Below, piece after piece: positions 38,184 to 48,355 of a DNA stretch of 64,000 bases (the stretch's first letter is position 1; every line of letters begins with the position of its first letter). The notes below the pieces were generated by a model that saw only the letters and a program-made list of their open reading frames with translations, was not told the DNA's origin and ran no database searches. The DNA is from Microbacterium schleiferi (GTDB taxonomy: Bacteria > Actinomycetota > Actinomycetes > Actinomycetales > Microbacteriaceae): the NCBI RefSeq assembly GCF_015565955.1, contig NZ_CP064760.1, positions 744,001 to 808,000 on the forward strand, in the 5' to 3' direction. A program made the position numbers and the translations under genes.

Positions 38184-40694
38184 GTGAGAGAGACTAGTCC
38201 GGTGGTGGTGACTAGCGGGTCAATGCGGCCGTTCGGTTGGGGGCGGGTACTCAGTCGAGCAAGCATCGGGGTTGTTGCCGTGCTCGTACTCGCCGCAGGT
38301 GTGGCGGGAGGAACTGCGTCCGCGGCAGCAACGGGCGTTTCAACTGCTGAAGGCGTTTCGGCGGCATCTGTCGCGGACTCATCCGTTCGCAAGTTGGCAG
38401 ACCTGAGCCAGTTCCGGCCCGGCAATATCGTCAGCGACGCAGTTTTTTTTGACGCCGCATCTATGTCAGAGGCGGAGATTCAGTCCTTCCTCGAGTCGAA
38501 GGTACCCTCGTGTCGATCAGGGTACACATGCCTCAAGGACTACTACGTGCAGACCCGTGCGATATCGGCCGATGCGATGTGCGGTGCGTATTCCGGAGGT
38601 GGGGTGGAACGGGCCTCACGGGTCATCTACAAGGTGGCGCAGGCATGCGGCATCAATCCGCAAGTCATCCTCGTGATGCTCCAGAAGGAGCAGGGGCTCA
38701 TTACGTCGACTGCCCCTAGCGCATGGGCATATCAGGCAGCAATGGGGCAGGGATGCCCTGATACTGCCGCCTGTGACGCGCGGTATTACGGCTTGTTCAA
38801 TCAGGTCTATGGCGGCGCGTGGCAGATGAAGCGCTATGCCAACCCGCCGGGCACGAGCAATTACTTCACCTGGTACGCGCCGGGTAAGACTTGGAATGTT
38901 CGATATCACCCGAATAGTGCCTGTGGCAGTGGCCAGGTCTTCATCGAGAACCAGGCCACGGCCAACTTGTACTACTACACTCCGTATCAGCCGAATGCTG
39001 CTGCTTTGTCGGCGGGCTATGGCTTGGGGGACTCGTGCTCAAGCTATGGCAACCGCAACTTCTTCAATTACTTCACTGACTGGTTCGGCCCAACCGACGG
39101 ATCCTCGCTGGCTGGCGCGCCCGTCGGATTCGTGGATAGCGTTGACTCGTCTCCGGGAACACTGCGCGTGCGTGGATGGGCGCTTGACCCGAACAGCGCA
39201 GATTCGATTGACATCCACATCTATGTGAACGGTGTCGGTAAGCAAGCCGTGGCAGACCTTCCGAGGCCGGACCTTGCTCCGCATTACCCGAACCTCGGCA
39301 CCGCACATGGATTTGATGTCACCCTCAGCGCCCCCATCTGGGGTCAGGTAGACGTCTGTATCTACGGTATCAACGTCGGTGACGGCGCCAATCGGCTGCT
39401 CGGATGTCGCACAGTCGCATCGTATGGCGGCTCTCCAATCGGATACGTGGACTCCGTGGCATCCGGAGCGGGATCCGTTTCGGTGAGGGGATGGACGCTA
39501 GACCCAGACACCGTAGAACCGATCGACGTCCATGTCTATGTTGGCGGCAAGGGTTTTGTCACGCGTGCGGACACGTCACGTCGTGATGTGGCGGACTCGT
39601 TTCCGCTGTATGGCGATAGTCATGGGTTCAGCACAACGGTTCCCGCCCCAAGCGGTTATCAGAGCGTCTGTGTGTATGGAATAAACGTTCGCACGGGCGG
39701 GAATGTGCTGCTTGGGCCCTGCCGGAACCTCTTTGTCGAGGCAGCCACTGACCCGGGTACGCCGCCGCTCGGCGCGGTCGATTCCTTCGAAGTGCGTGGA
39801 GACTCAGTTGTTGCGCGCGGCTGGGCATTGGATCCGGATACTCCCAACCCTGTGGCGGTGCACATGTACGTGGGGTCTTCCGGCGCGGCGTATCAGGCAG
39901 ATGCTCTCCGAGCGGATGTGGGCAGAGCCTATCCGGGGTATGGAGATCGGCATGGATTCGACCTCCAAGGCACACTTCCAGCAGGAGGCGCGCAGGTTTG
40001 CATCTATGCGATCAATGATGGGCAGGGAGCCAACACGCTCTTGGGGTGTCGTTTCCTGAGTCCCCAGGGGTCGACGCCGCCGATTGGCAACATCGATAGT
40101 CTCGATCTTCAGGGGAACGTGGTCACCGTGCGGGGATGGGCGATCGATCCGGACACTGAGGTCCCCATTCGGGTTCACGCGTACGTCGCCGGGTCAGGCA
40201 GTGCTCATGTCGCCGACTTCCCTCGCCGCGACCTTGCCGCCGTGTTCCCCGCGTACGGAGACGCGCATGGGTTCGTGATCCAGAGGACGGTGCCCAATGC
40301 GGGCGCTCAAGTTTGCTTGTACGCGATCAATGACGCCCCGGGGGACAATTCCCTCCTGGGGTGCCGATTTGTCGTGCCTGCCAGTAGCTCTCGCGCTCCC
40401 ATAGGTTCGCTTGACGGGATTACCGTGTCGAATGGCAGCGTAACCGTGAGCGGTTGGGCCGCTGATCCCGACACTTTGGATCCGATCGCGGTTCACGTTT
40501 ACGTCGGGTCAAGCGGTCATGTACTGGAGGCAGATCTGGAGCGACCCGACGTCGCATCGGCATATCCGGCTCTTGGGGCGCTGCACGGTTTCTCTGGCTC
40601 CGTTCCTGTTCCGGCAGGCGCACGGTCTGTCTGCGCATATGCGATCGACGACACCGGGAATAGTAACGCCTTGCTGGGATGCCGCCCGCTCTGA
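38184..40694 (+). CDS. Secreted protein with lysozyme-like region and five about 105-residue repeats
   Basis: 836 aa. A signal peptide follows near residue 14 (MRPFGWGRVLS..., hydrophobic VVAVLVLAAGVAGG, cleavage near ASA-AA). The next 290 residues contain PGNIVSDAVFFDAASMSEAEIQSFL..., Cys residues likely to form disulfides, and VILVMLQKEQGLITSTAPS with AYQAAMGQGCPD, a lysozyme-fold-like pattern with a candidate catalytic Glu. Five repeats follow, each with RGWALDPDT-(x)-PI-x-VHVYV, then D..YP..G..HGF and VC.Y.IN...GxNxLLGCR. The start is uncertain: GTG 38184, GTG 38202 or ATG 38223. Sits among rhamnose genes, so it may hydrolyse or bind the cell wall. Function is inferred. Confidence 0.8.
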   Translation: MRETSPVVVTSGSMRPFGWGRVLSRASIGVVAVLVLAAGVAGGTASAAATGVSTAEGVSAASVADSSVRKLADLSQFRPGNIVSDAVFFDAASMSEAEIQSFLESKVPSCRSGYTCLKDYYVQTRAISADAMCGAYSGGGVERASRVIYKVAQACGINPQVILVMLQKEQGLITSTAPSAWAYQAAMGQGCPDTAACDARYYGLFNQVYGGAWQMKRYANPPGTSNYFTWYAPGKTWNVRYHPNSACGSGQVFIENQATANLYYYTPYQPNAAALSAGYGLGDSCSSYGNRNFFNYFTDWFGPTDGSSLAGAPVGFVDSVDSSPGTLRVRGWALDPNSADSIDIHIYVNGVGKQAVADLPRPDLAPHYPNLGTAHGFDVTLSAPIWGQVDVCIYGINVGDGANRLLGCRTVASYGGSPIGYVDSVASGAGSVSVRGWTLDPDTVEPIDVHVYVGGKGFVTRADTSRRDVADSFPLYGDSHGFSTTVPAPSGYQSVCVYGINVRTGGNVLLGPCRNLFVEAATDPGTPPLGAVDSFEVRGDSVVARGWALDPDTPNPVAVHMYVGSSGAAYQADALRADVGRAYPGYGDRHGFDLQGTLPAGGAQVCIYAINDGQGANTLLGCRFLSPQGSTPPIGNIDSLDLQGNVVTVRGWAIDPDTEVPIRVHAYVAGSGSAHVADFPRRDLAAVFPAYGDAHGFVIQRTVPNAGAQVCLYAINDAPGDNSLLGCRFVVPASSSRAPIGSLDGITVSNGSVTVSGWAADPDTLDPIAVHVYVGSSGHVLEADLERPDVASAYPALGALHGFSGSVPVPAGARSVCAYAIDDTGNSNALLGCRPL

Positions 40695-40757
40695 GGCCAT
40701 CCCGCGCGCGCACGGGGCCACGAAGCACTCGTTACGTCGACATGAGAGAATTGCACC

Positions 40758-41630
40758 ATGCGTGGCATCATCCTCGCCGGAGGCACAGGTTCCCGGCTGC
40801 ACCCGATCACCCTCGGTGTCTCCAAGCAGCTTGTCCCTGTGTACGACAAGCCGATGATCTACTACCCGCTGTCCACTCTGATCCTTGCTGGTATTCGTGA
40901 CATCCTCATCATTACTCGGCCCGAGGACTCGGAGCAGTTCCAGCGACTCTTGGGAGACGGTGCCCGTTTTGGTGTCGCGATCACCTATGTGTCGCAGCCG
41001 TCGCCCGATGGGCTCGCGCAAGCATTCATCCTCGGGGAGGATCACATCGGCTCCGATAGCGCCGCGCTCGTGCTCGGAGACAACATCTTCTATGGCCAAG
41101 GGATGGGTACGCGACTTCGGCAGTACACATCGCTGAGCGGCGGCGTCATATTTGGCTACTGGGTCGACGATCCCACGGCCTATGGCGTCGTCGAGTTTGA
41201 CCACGCAGGCAGGGTAGTTTCGCTGGAGGAGAAGCCGACCGCACCCAAGAGCAACTACGCCGTTCCAGGGTTGTACTTCTATGACAACGACGTGATCGAG
41301 ATCGCGAAGAGCCTTAGGCCGTCAGCGCGCGGTGAACTGGAGATCACAGATATCAATAGGGTTTACCTTGAACGCGGAGCCTTGAGCGTCGAGATCCTTC
41401 CGCGCGGTACCGCCTGGCTCGACACGGGTACATTCGACTCGTTGAGCGAAGCTACGGACTTTATTCGGACGGTTGAGAGACGACAAGGCTTGTCGATCGG
41501 CTGTCCCGAGGAGGTGGCCTGGCGAATGGGGTTCCTCACCGATGATGAGTTGCGCGTGCGGGCGGAGCCACTAGTCAAGAGCGGTTACGGGGCCTACCTG
41601 CTGAAGGCGCTCGATCAGGGCATCGGCTGA
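40758..41630 (+). CDS. rmlA: Glucose-1-phosphate thymidylyltransferase
   Basis: 290 aa, makes dTDP-glucose from dTTP and glucose-1-phosphate, the first step to dTDP-rhamnose. Signature [46 protein letters not shown], and the [11 protein letters not shown] motif are visible. Length and end match the family. Separated from rmlB and rmlCD by the secreted protein gene. Confidence 0.95.
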   Translation: MRGIILAGGTGSRLHPITLGVSKQLVPVYDKPMIYYPLSTLILAGIRDILIITRPEDSEQFQRLLGDGARFGVAITYVSQPSPDGLAQAFILGEDHIGSDSAALVLGDNIFYGQGMGTRLRQYTSLSGGVIFGYWVDDPTAYGVVEFDHAGRVVSLEEKPTAPKSNYAVPGLYFYDNDVIEIAKSLRPSARGELEITDINRVYLERGALSVEILPRGTAWLDTGTFDSLSEATDFIRTVERRQGLSIGCPEEVAWRMGFLTDDELRVRAEPLVKSGYGAYLLKALDQGIG

Positions 41631-41698
41631 ACGGCCGTGCGGTCAGAGTACTCGGAGTGGGTCTCCGACGCGGGAACCTTGCCCGTCGGAGCAGATGA

Positions 41699-43606
41699 GT
41701 GAACGAAACGCTAACCCACAGAGACATGAGTGTGCGGCTCGCGCGTGATCGGCGTCGGGTCATCCTGTACGCACTTCCAAGAGCGCGTCGGAATGTCGAT
41801 CGCTACGTCATTCGAGCGCTCTCGGCGCTCCGCGACAGCGGCGCGGAGGTAGTGGTCGTGGTGACCGGGTCCCTCGATTCGGCCGCGCGCGCGGAGTTGC
41901 AGCGATACTGCTCAACGCTTGCGGATGCGGGCGATGTGCCCTTTGCCCGCCGCATGTACAAGTGGGCGCTTCAGGAAAGCGGGCTCCATCCCGAAGATGT
42001 CGATGAGATCGTGTTGACAGGAAGTGGGTGGTTCGGCCCAACGCACCGCGGCTTGATCGACGTCTTCGCTGCAATGGATGATTCGGATGCTGACCTCTGG
42101 GAGCTCATCGAGCAGCGGGCCCAGCTGTTGCAGGAGTTCCCCGCAGAGGGATTTCCGCACGTCGAGGAGCCTTATCTTTGGGTTCGTGTCCGGGGTGCGC
42201 TCACCAGTTCCGACTTTCTGTACGGTGGTTCCACGGGGGTGCCCCTTGCTCGACGGGCATCGTCACAAGGTTTCTCCACTGCCGCGATGTTCACCGCGGA
42301 GTCGATGGGGTCTGAGGACCCGGCGTTGATGAGCGTGGAACACCTCATTGAGGCGGGGTGCCCTGTGCTGCCTAGGGGCCCATTTGCCGCTTACCCGCCG
42401 TTCCTGCAGCGGCACGCTGTCATCGGCCGCGAGCTGATGTCGATGGCTGTGAGGCGGGGGTTCGATCTTGACGAAGTACTAGAGGGCTTGACTCGCACGA
42501 TCGCTCCAAAGGCACTCAACGCGAATATCGGTATGTTGGAGGTGTTGCTTCCGAGCAGCCCTGAATCTGTGCCTTCGCTACGGATACTCGCCTTGGCGCA
42601 CATTACAGACCTCAACGCCGCAGAGGACCTGCTCCAACGGCTCGAGAGCCTCCCGGAGGGTTACGACCTCGTTGTCACGACGACGGACGGAGCAAAGGCT
42701 GCGCTATTGGGGCGCTTGATGAACACAGATGGCGGCAAGATGCGCCACGCAGAGGTGAGAGTAACCCCCGCGAGCCCGGGCCGTGACATGAGCGATCTCT
42801 TCATCGCCTGCCGTGACCTTCTCCTCGGCGGAAACTACGATCTTCTGGTGAAGGTCCATGCCCGCCCGATGGGTAGGAAGACTCGAGTGGTGCGTCAGTA
42901 CTTTCGGCGCTACCAACTCGACAACATGCTCGCATCCCAGGAGTACGTCGCACAGATACTCAACCTGTTCATGAAGGAAAAGGGGCTTGGACTCGTCTTT
43001 CCGCCGATGATTCACATTGGCTACCACACCATGGGCAAGGGATGGTCGCATTACCGCCGCATGGCTAATCTTCTGGCGGCGCGCATGGGTATCCAGGTGC
43101 CGGCTGATGAGGTGTCACCGCTCGCGCCTTTTGGAGGCATGTTCTTTGCCCGTCCGGCTGCCCTGCAGCTACTCGCGAATGAGCGATGGACTTATGGAGA
43201 TTACCGGAGGTCCGGGGGAAAGCGTTCGGTAAGCCTGGCACGTGTCCAGGAACGCCTACTGGTTCCTGCCGCTGCAGAGCTTGGTTTTCACAGCCGAAAC
43301 GTGCTCACGGCGGAGCACTTCGAGATAAGCCATACTGCGTTGGAGTACAAGGTCGATGAACTGTCCTCGACCGTTAGCGGGTACCCGGTTGAGCAGATCG
43401 CCCTGCTACATAGGGCGGGGAGGATCGGTCGTGGAGGACCGGTGAGCTTGGTGAGAATGTTCCTTCGGGCCAAGCATCCGCGAATCGCTCACATCTTTCT
43501 ACCCATGATGTCGCTTGTCGAGCGCGTATACCTGGGAGTGCGCACGGTCTCCTCAGAATCGCGAGACGTTGGCTCTCGCCTGCGGGCAAGGAGGCGTAAT
43601 CGATGA
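41699..43606 (+). CDS. Rhamnan-synthesis RgpF-like protein, copy 1
   Basis: 635 aa. Resembles the RgpF family (rhamnan synthesis protein F), linked to rhamnose-rich wall polysaccharides. Visible: VILYALPRARRNVDRYVIRAL at the N-terminus, then VLTGSGWFGPTHRGLIDVFAAM, SDLFIACRDLLLGGNYDLLVKVHARP, and VFPPMIHIGYHTMGKGW..., DEVSPLAPFGGMFFARP near the C-terminus. GTG start, overlapping the second copy by four bases (ATGA). Probably a cytosolic glycosyltransferase that extends or modifies the polymer. The exact linkage is unknown. Confidence 0.82.
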   Translation: MNETLTHRDMSVRLARDRRRVILYALPRARRNVDRYVIRALSALRDSGAEVVVVVTGSLDSAARAELQRYCSTLADAGDVPFARRMYKWALQESGLHPEDVDEIVLTGSGWFGPTHRGLIDVFAAMDDSDADLWELIEQRAQLLQEFPAEGFPHVEEPYLWVRVRGALTSSDFLYGGSTGVPLARRASSQGFSTAAMFTAESMGSEDPALMSVEHLIEAGCPVLPRGPFAAYPPFLQRHAVIGRELMSMAVRRGFDLDEVLEGLTRTIAPKALNANIGMLEVLLPSSPESVPSLRILALAHITDLNAAEDLLQRLESLPEGYDLVVTTTDGAKAALLGRLMNTDGGKMRHAEVRVTPASPGRDMSDLFIACRDLLLGGNYDLLVKVHARPMGRKTRVVRQYFRRYQLDNMLASQEYVAQILNLFMKEKGLGLVFPPMIHIGYHTMGKGWSHYRRMANLLAARMGIQVPADEVSPLAPFGGMFFARPAALQLLANERWTYGDYRRSGGKRSVSLARVQERLLVPAAAELGFHSRNVLTAEHFEISHTALEYKVDELSSTVSGYPVEQIALLHRAGRIGRGGPVSLVRMFLRAKHPRIAHIFLPMMSLVERVYLGVRTVSSESRDVGSRLRARRRNR

Positions 43607-45513
43607 AGACTGCCGAGCTTGTGGTGAGTGCCGCCCGCCCGGCCTTTGCCTTTCCTGACGGCGGTCGCAGAATCCTCATCTACGTTGTGTACGATCGCCG
43701 CGGCGAGGTCGAGGACTATGTTCTGTTCGCGCTACGGCATCTGCGCGAGTTCTTCGACACAATCCTTGTTGTCGTAAATGGGAAGCTCACAGATCGTGGT
43801 CGTTACGCGCTTGAGCCTCTTGCGGAAGATGTGATCGTTCGCGAGAACCGAGGTTACGACATCTGGGGCTACAAGGCGGGCCTGGACTATCTTGCGGACG
43901 GGATATCCACCTACGACGAAGTCGTGCTCGCCAATGACACCTGGTACGGACCGGTCCGCCCATTGCGTCCTGTGTTCACGCGAATGGACAGTGCACAGCT
44001 GCATTTCTGGGGCATGACCGATCACATCCGAGTGGAGCCGAACCCGTTCACGAGAACTGGATATCTGGCGTACCACCTGCAGTCCTACTGGCTTGCTGTG
44101 CGTTCGTCAATGTTTCTGTCGGACGAGTGGAAGAGTTACTGGCGTGATCTGCCAGAGCTGCACTCCTACGACGATGCTGTCGTGCGACACGAGGCTGTCT
44201 TCACGGAACTGTTCACCGGCATGGGCTTCGTGGGGGAGGTCGCCTTCCCCACGCTAACCGACCGCACGGAGAACCATGCGGTCCTCTACGCCGAGCAACT
44301 GATCGATGCGGGGTGCCCGACTCTGAAGCGGCGCGCCTTCTTCCAATGGCCGCCTTACCTTGACCATCTTGGAGTCGTCGGGCGCTGGGCTCTAGAGGCG
44401 GCCAGTCGCCACGGCTATCCGACCGACCTGATCCTGTCCGACCTCGCACGCAATGTTGCTCCACGCGTCCTGAATGCCGATCTAGCGCTTACGAGCGTGC
44501 TTCGATCGGACGCTAGCGACTATCGCGATGGGGAACCCCTGCGCACAGTGGTTATCGCTCACGTCTTCTATGACGAGATGATGGGGGAGATAATCGACCG
44601 GGTCTCGCGGCTTCCGGGTCGGTTTGACCTCGTTGTTACTGTGCCGGACAAGGAGAAGGCCGAGCGAATACGCGCAGTGCTAGCTGCGTGGCCAGCTCGA
44701 GGCGCGGTCGAGGTTCGTGTTCTCGCGTCGAACAATGGTCGTGATCAGGGGGCCTTCCTCGTTGGATGTCGAGATGTCGTCGTTGACGGTGGCTACGATC
44801 TCCTCGTCAAGATCCACTCGAAGAAGACGCCTCAAGATGCGTCAAACGCATCCCAACACTTCAAACGTCAGCAGTTCGATAACTTGCTTGATTCCTCTGA
44901 CTACGCCGCGAATGTGGTAGCGCTCTTTCAAAGAGAGAAGATGCTGGGGATCGCTTATCCTCCGATGGTTCACCTCGGTTACGGGACCATGGGTCACGCG
45001 TGGTGGGGAAACAGATCGCGATTCGTCGACATATGCCGCATGCTCGGAATATCTGTTCCCGTGGACGAGGTTTCGCCGCTAGCCCCATTCGGATCTATGT
45101 ATTTTGCGCGTCCTGACGCGCTCCGGCCGCTCTTTGAGCATGAGTGGACCTACGAAGACTTCGGCGGCGAGGAGTCATACTTGGACGGTGGGCTCGCTCA
45201 CGTTCTCGAGCGTATGCCGTCGTATGCGGCAGGTGAGTCCGGCTACTACACGCGAACGATCGCGAACGCCGAATATGCGGCAGCCAGTCACACGGCTTTG
45301 GACTACAACCTTGACCAGATGAGCGCTACCGTGCCCAACACCACAATGGACCAGATCCTGTTCCTCCGACGGATGGGGGAACTCGGCCGCGGTACACACG
45401 AGGATTTCGCCTACGCATTCGCTCGTGTCACCCGGCCGGCCTGGGAGCCTCGCCTAGGGCGCCTGTTCGCGGCAATGCGCGCAATCCGGCGTCGCTTACG
45501 GTGGCGAAAGTGA
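43603..45513 (+). CDS. Rhamnan-synthesis RgpF-like protein, copy 2
   Basis: 636 aa, a divergent tandem paralogue of the previous gene with the same length and block order: ILIYVVYDRRGEVEDYVLFAL, VVLANDTWYGPVRPLRPVF, GAFLVGCRDVVVDGGYDLLVKIHSKK, IAYPPMVHLGYGTMGHAWWG, VDEVSPLAPFGSMYFARP. The segment ENRGYDIWGYKAGLDYL resembles the donor-site region of GT-A enzymes. Coupled to copy 1 by ATGA overlap. Convergent with galE, 38 bases apart. Likely adds rhamnose; inferred from family and context. Confidence 0.82.
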   Translation: MKTAELVVSAARPAFAFPDGGRRILIYVVYDRRGEVEDYVLFALRHLREFFDTILVVVNGKLTDRGRYALEPLAEDVIVRENRGYDIWGYKAGLDYLADGISTYDEVVLANDTWYGPVRPLRPVFTRMDSAQLHFWGMTDHIRVEPNPFTRTGYLAYHLQSYWLAVRSSMFLSDEWKSYWRDLPELHSYDDAVVRHEAVFTELFTGMGFVGEVAFPTLTDRTENHAVLYAEQLIDAGCPTLKRRAFFQWPPYLDHLGVVGRWALEAASRHGYPTDLILSDLARNVAPRVLNADLALTSVLRSDASDYRDGEPLRTVVIAHVFYDEMMGEIIDRVSRLPGRFDLVVTVPDKEKAERIRAVLAAWPARGAVEVRVLASNNGRDQGAFLVGCRDVVVDGGYDLLVKIHSKKTPQDASNASQHFKRQQFDNLLDSSDYAANVVALFQREKMLGIAYPPMVHLGYGTMGHAWWGNRSRFVDICRMLGISVPVDEVSPLAPFGSMYFARPDALRPLFEHEWTYEDFGGEESYLDGGLAHVLERMPSYAAGESGYYTRTIANAEYAAASHTALDYNLDQMSATVPNTTMDQILFLRRMGELGRGTHEDFAYAFARVTRPAWEPRLGRLFAAMRAIRRRLRWRK

Positions 45514-45551
45514 ACAGAGCATCGTACTTAGCGGTTGTCAGATGACGCCCG

Positions 45552-46583
45552 CTAGTCGAGCGACGCAGGTGGGGCGAAGCCAAGCGGATTAAGCGATTGC
45601 CATCGCCACGCGTCGCGGGCCATGTCTTCGATTGTCCGGGTGGATTGCCAACAGAGTTCATCCCTTGCTCGTGAGGCATTTGCCCACGCCGACGCTAAGT
45701 CTCCGGGGCGTCGCGGACCCAGATGATAGGGAATCCGCTTTCCGCAGGCTGCCTCGAACGCTCGTATGAGGTCAAGGACGGTCGTGGGGAGGCCAGTTCC
45801 GAGATTCCACGCACGTGCGCCGCGATTGGCCAGAGCCCATGCGAGGGCAGCGATATGCCCCTCCGCGAGGTCGCAGACGTGAATATAGTCACGTTCTCCG
45901 GTCCCGTCCTTGGTCGGGTAATCAGTGCCGAAGACGGTTACTGCTTCCCGTCTTCCTACCGCGACCTGTGCGACATAAGGGGCCAAGTTGTTGGGAACGC
46001 CGAGCGGATCCTCACCGATTAGGCCGCTCGGATGAGCGCCGATGGGGTTGAAGTAGCGGAGAACAGCAATGCTCCAGCTCGGGTCAGAAGCAGCAAGATC
46101 GGATAGAACTCTCTCCAGCATCGCTTTCGTTTGACCATACGGATTGGTCGAGATGATGGGTTCGTCTTCCTCTTTGTAGGGCGGCTCCTGTCCGCCCCCG
46201 TAGACCGTTGCGGATGAAGAGAACACGAGCCTACGGACGCCGCGCTCGTTCATTACCTTGAGCAGCGAAAAGGTGGCTTCAAGATTATGCGAGTAGTAAG
46301 TCAACGGCTCCGCGACGCTCTCGCTGACTGCCTTCAACCCAGCGAAGTGGATCACCGCTTCAGGTCCGGTGGCAGCGAAGACATCAGTCAGAGCATGTTC
46401 ATCGCGAAGATCCGCTACGTGCATCGCGGCCGACTTGGTCGTTATCTGAGCGACTCGGTCAAGCACGACCGACGAACTGTTTGAAAGGTTGTCAACGATG
46501 GTGACTTCGTGTCCGCGCTCTAGCAGCGCCACGACGGTGTGCGAGCCGATGTAGCCGGTGCCGCCGGTGACGAGAACACGCAA
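45552..46583 (-). CDS. galE: UDP-glucose 4-epimerase
   Basis: 343 aa. Extended SDR: RVLVTGGTGYIGSHTVVALLERGHEV, HFAGLKAVSESV, SSSATVYG, and YGQTKAMLERVL with the YxxxK pair. GalE supplies UDP-galactose, the substrate of the Glf mutase at 56976. The start is TTG, supported by a strong GGGAGG five bases upstream. Divergent from the next gene over 158 bases. Confidence 0.93.
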   Translation of the reverse strand: MRVLVTGGTGYIGSHTVVALLERGHEVTIVDNLSNSSSVVLDRVAQITTKSAAMHVADLRDEHALTDVFAATGPEAVIHFAGLKAVSESVAEPLTYYSHNLEATFSLLKVMNERGVRRLVFSSSATVYGGGQEPPYKEEDEPIISTNPYGQTKAMLERVLSDLAASDPSWSIAVLRYFNPIGAHPSGLIGEDPLGVPNNLAPYVAQVAVGRREAVTVFGTDYPTKDGTGERDYIHVCDLAEGHIAALAWALANRGARAWNLGTGLPTTVLDLIRAFEAACGKRIPYHLGPRRPGDLASAWANASRARDELCWQSTRTIEDMARDAWRWQSLNPLGFAPPASLD

Positions 46584-46741
46584 TGGACCCTCCCAGGTTC
46601 GTCCGATTCGATGCTAGTCCAGAAGGATCGCGGTCTCGCAGTGCCTCCGCATGTCATGCGCTGGTTCCATGGCGCTCAGGGCGCCTGTCGACACGGCAGA
46701 ATATCGGGGTGCGCAAGAGAGCGCTGAAAGGCAGGAGCCAC

Positions 46742-48121
46742 ATGACCAACCGTTCTGATCGGGAGCGGCAGACTCCTACGCGTGTCCTCCAGCGAGTCAC
46801 CCGCCATTGGGTGAGCATCGCTCTTGTTGCGATATCGCTCCTCTACGGCGGAGCGGTAACGGTACTGCACGACGACTCCGTTTCGCCGATCGATGAAGTT
46901 GTCTACCTGGACTACACGTACAAGCTCTGGGACCAGGGCCTGGTGCACAAGGGGGAGACCTTCGGGGACGAGATCGCGCATCTTGTCGCGTGCGAGAACG
47001 TCATCCCGTTCGGCTCGCTTGGTCAGGAGTGCGGATCAGATGATGTGAACCTCGCCGCGATGCCCAACGCTGGTTATACGACCGGCGAGGGTTACACCCC
47101 GATCTATTTCTGGACCGTCCGAATTATCGGGGACCCTGTGCACGCCATAACTGGCCTAAGCGAAGTTACTTCGTGGCGATTGAGCGGGGCGGTTTGGCTC
47201 GCCGGAACAGTCCTTGTGCTAGCCGCGCTCCTGCGCAGAGCGGGTGTACCTCAGCTCGCCGTGTTCGCGCTTGGCCTCGTGTTCATTGGATCGCCGTATG
47301 CATGGTGGACATACACCTATATCAGTACCGACACAAGCGTCGTAATCTTCGGAGCGAGTATTCTCCTGGTAACGATGGAGGCCGTGCGCGGGAGGTGGTC
47401 CGCATGGTGGCTCGTCCCCCTCGCGGTTCTTGCTCCGCTCTTCAAGATCACGAACCTCGTCGTCTTCGGCCTCATTCTGGTCTACCTCGTGCTCGACGGT
47501 CTGACTCGGCGGGGCCGCGAATCCGCGGACGGCCCAGGTTCACCGCGAGGTGACGTCAGCGCTCGCCGCCTCTGGCTTCCCGTAGGCCTCGCCGTTGCAG
47601 TCGCTGGAGCAATTCAGGTCGCGTGGCTACGCATAGTCCCATTGCTCGCAGTGAGCGATGTAGTGGTCGATCAGGGCATCACTACGCCATTGACCGCAGG
47701 TGAAGTGGTGCGTTTGTCGCTGAGTGGGATTACTGGTGCAATCACGCACAATCCTGCGATCGGTCGGACGGACTCGATGCTGCCTGAACTGATATTCATC
47801 CCCTTGAGCTGGTTGGCGATTGCGGGGGTAGTTGGTTCGGCTATGTCCATGGAATGGAGCTCGAAGCGAGGGCCACTCGTTTGGGGAACCGCAATTGCCA
47901 CGATCGCCGCGCTCCCCGCGCTCGGTTGCCTGATGTGGTTTTTGACCGGAGTGTATTTTCCCCTCCCCGGGCGCTACGCGGCTGGACTAGTTCCGGCGAT
48001 CCTGCTCCTCGTAGGGTTCATGCTAAAGAACAGGGTGGCGACGATCGTAGTTGTTGCCTACTCCGCACTGCTCCTCACTTTCGGGCTCACGCTGGCGATC
48101 CACATTGGGTCTAGCTACTAG
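46742..48121 (+). CDS. Polytopic membrane protein, GT-C- or DUF2142-like
   Basis: 459 aa with about ten hydrophobic segments. The first periplasmic loop contains SPIDEVVYLDYTYKLWDQG, an acidic-aromatic motif reminiscent of polyprenol-dependent GT-C transferases, followed by an extended loop with paired cysteines (HLVACENVIPFGSLGQECG). CAGGAG precedes the ATG. A lipid-linked sugar transferase acting outside the membrane is the best guess, in line with the neighbouring GT2-DUF2304 pair that could make polyprenyl-sugar. I cannot name a family with certainty. Confidence 0.75.
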   Translation: MTNRSDRERQTPTRVLQRVTRHWVSIALVAISLLYGGAVTVLHDDSVSPIDEVVYLDYTYKLWDQGLVHKGETFGDEIAHLVACENVIPFGSLGQECGSDDVNLAAMPNAGYTTGEGYTPIYFWTVRIIGDPVHAITGLSEVTSWRLSGAVWLAGTVLVLAALLRRAGVPQLAVFALGLVFIGSPYAWWTYTYISTDTSVVIFGASILLVTMEAVRGRWSAWWLVPLAVLAPLFKITNLVVFGLILVYLVLDGLTRRGRESADGPGSPRGDVSARRLWLPVGLAVAVAGAIQVAWLRIVPLLAVSDVVVDQGITTPLTAGEVVRLSLSGITGAITHNPAIGRTDSMLPELIFIPLSWLAIAGVVGSAMSMEWSSKRGPLVWGTAIATIAALPALGCLMWFLTGVYFPLPGRYAAGLVPAILLLVGFMLKNRVATIVVVAYSALLLTFGLTLAIHIGSSY

Positions 48122-48355
48122 GAGTCGGGCGACACGCTACGTCACAGAATCAAGGGACCCTGCGGTGTTAGGATCTGGAGGCTGCCCAATCGTTGCGGTG
48201 GTCGCTGGTGGCGAGGCGTGGTGAACTCTTGGGCTCGGAGGTTGGGATGAGTCCTCCATCATGGGGGCGTCCGGGCAAACAGACACCGGCGCGCTCGACG
48301 CTCGCGATTGGATGTGTCGCACGCGCCTGTTCTTGGGGGGTGAGGTAACGAAACT

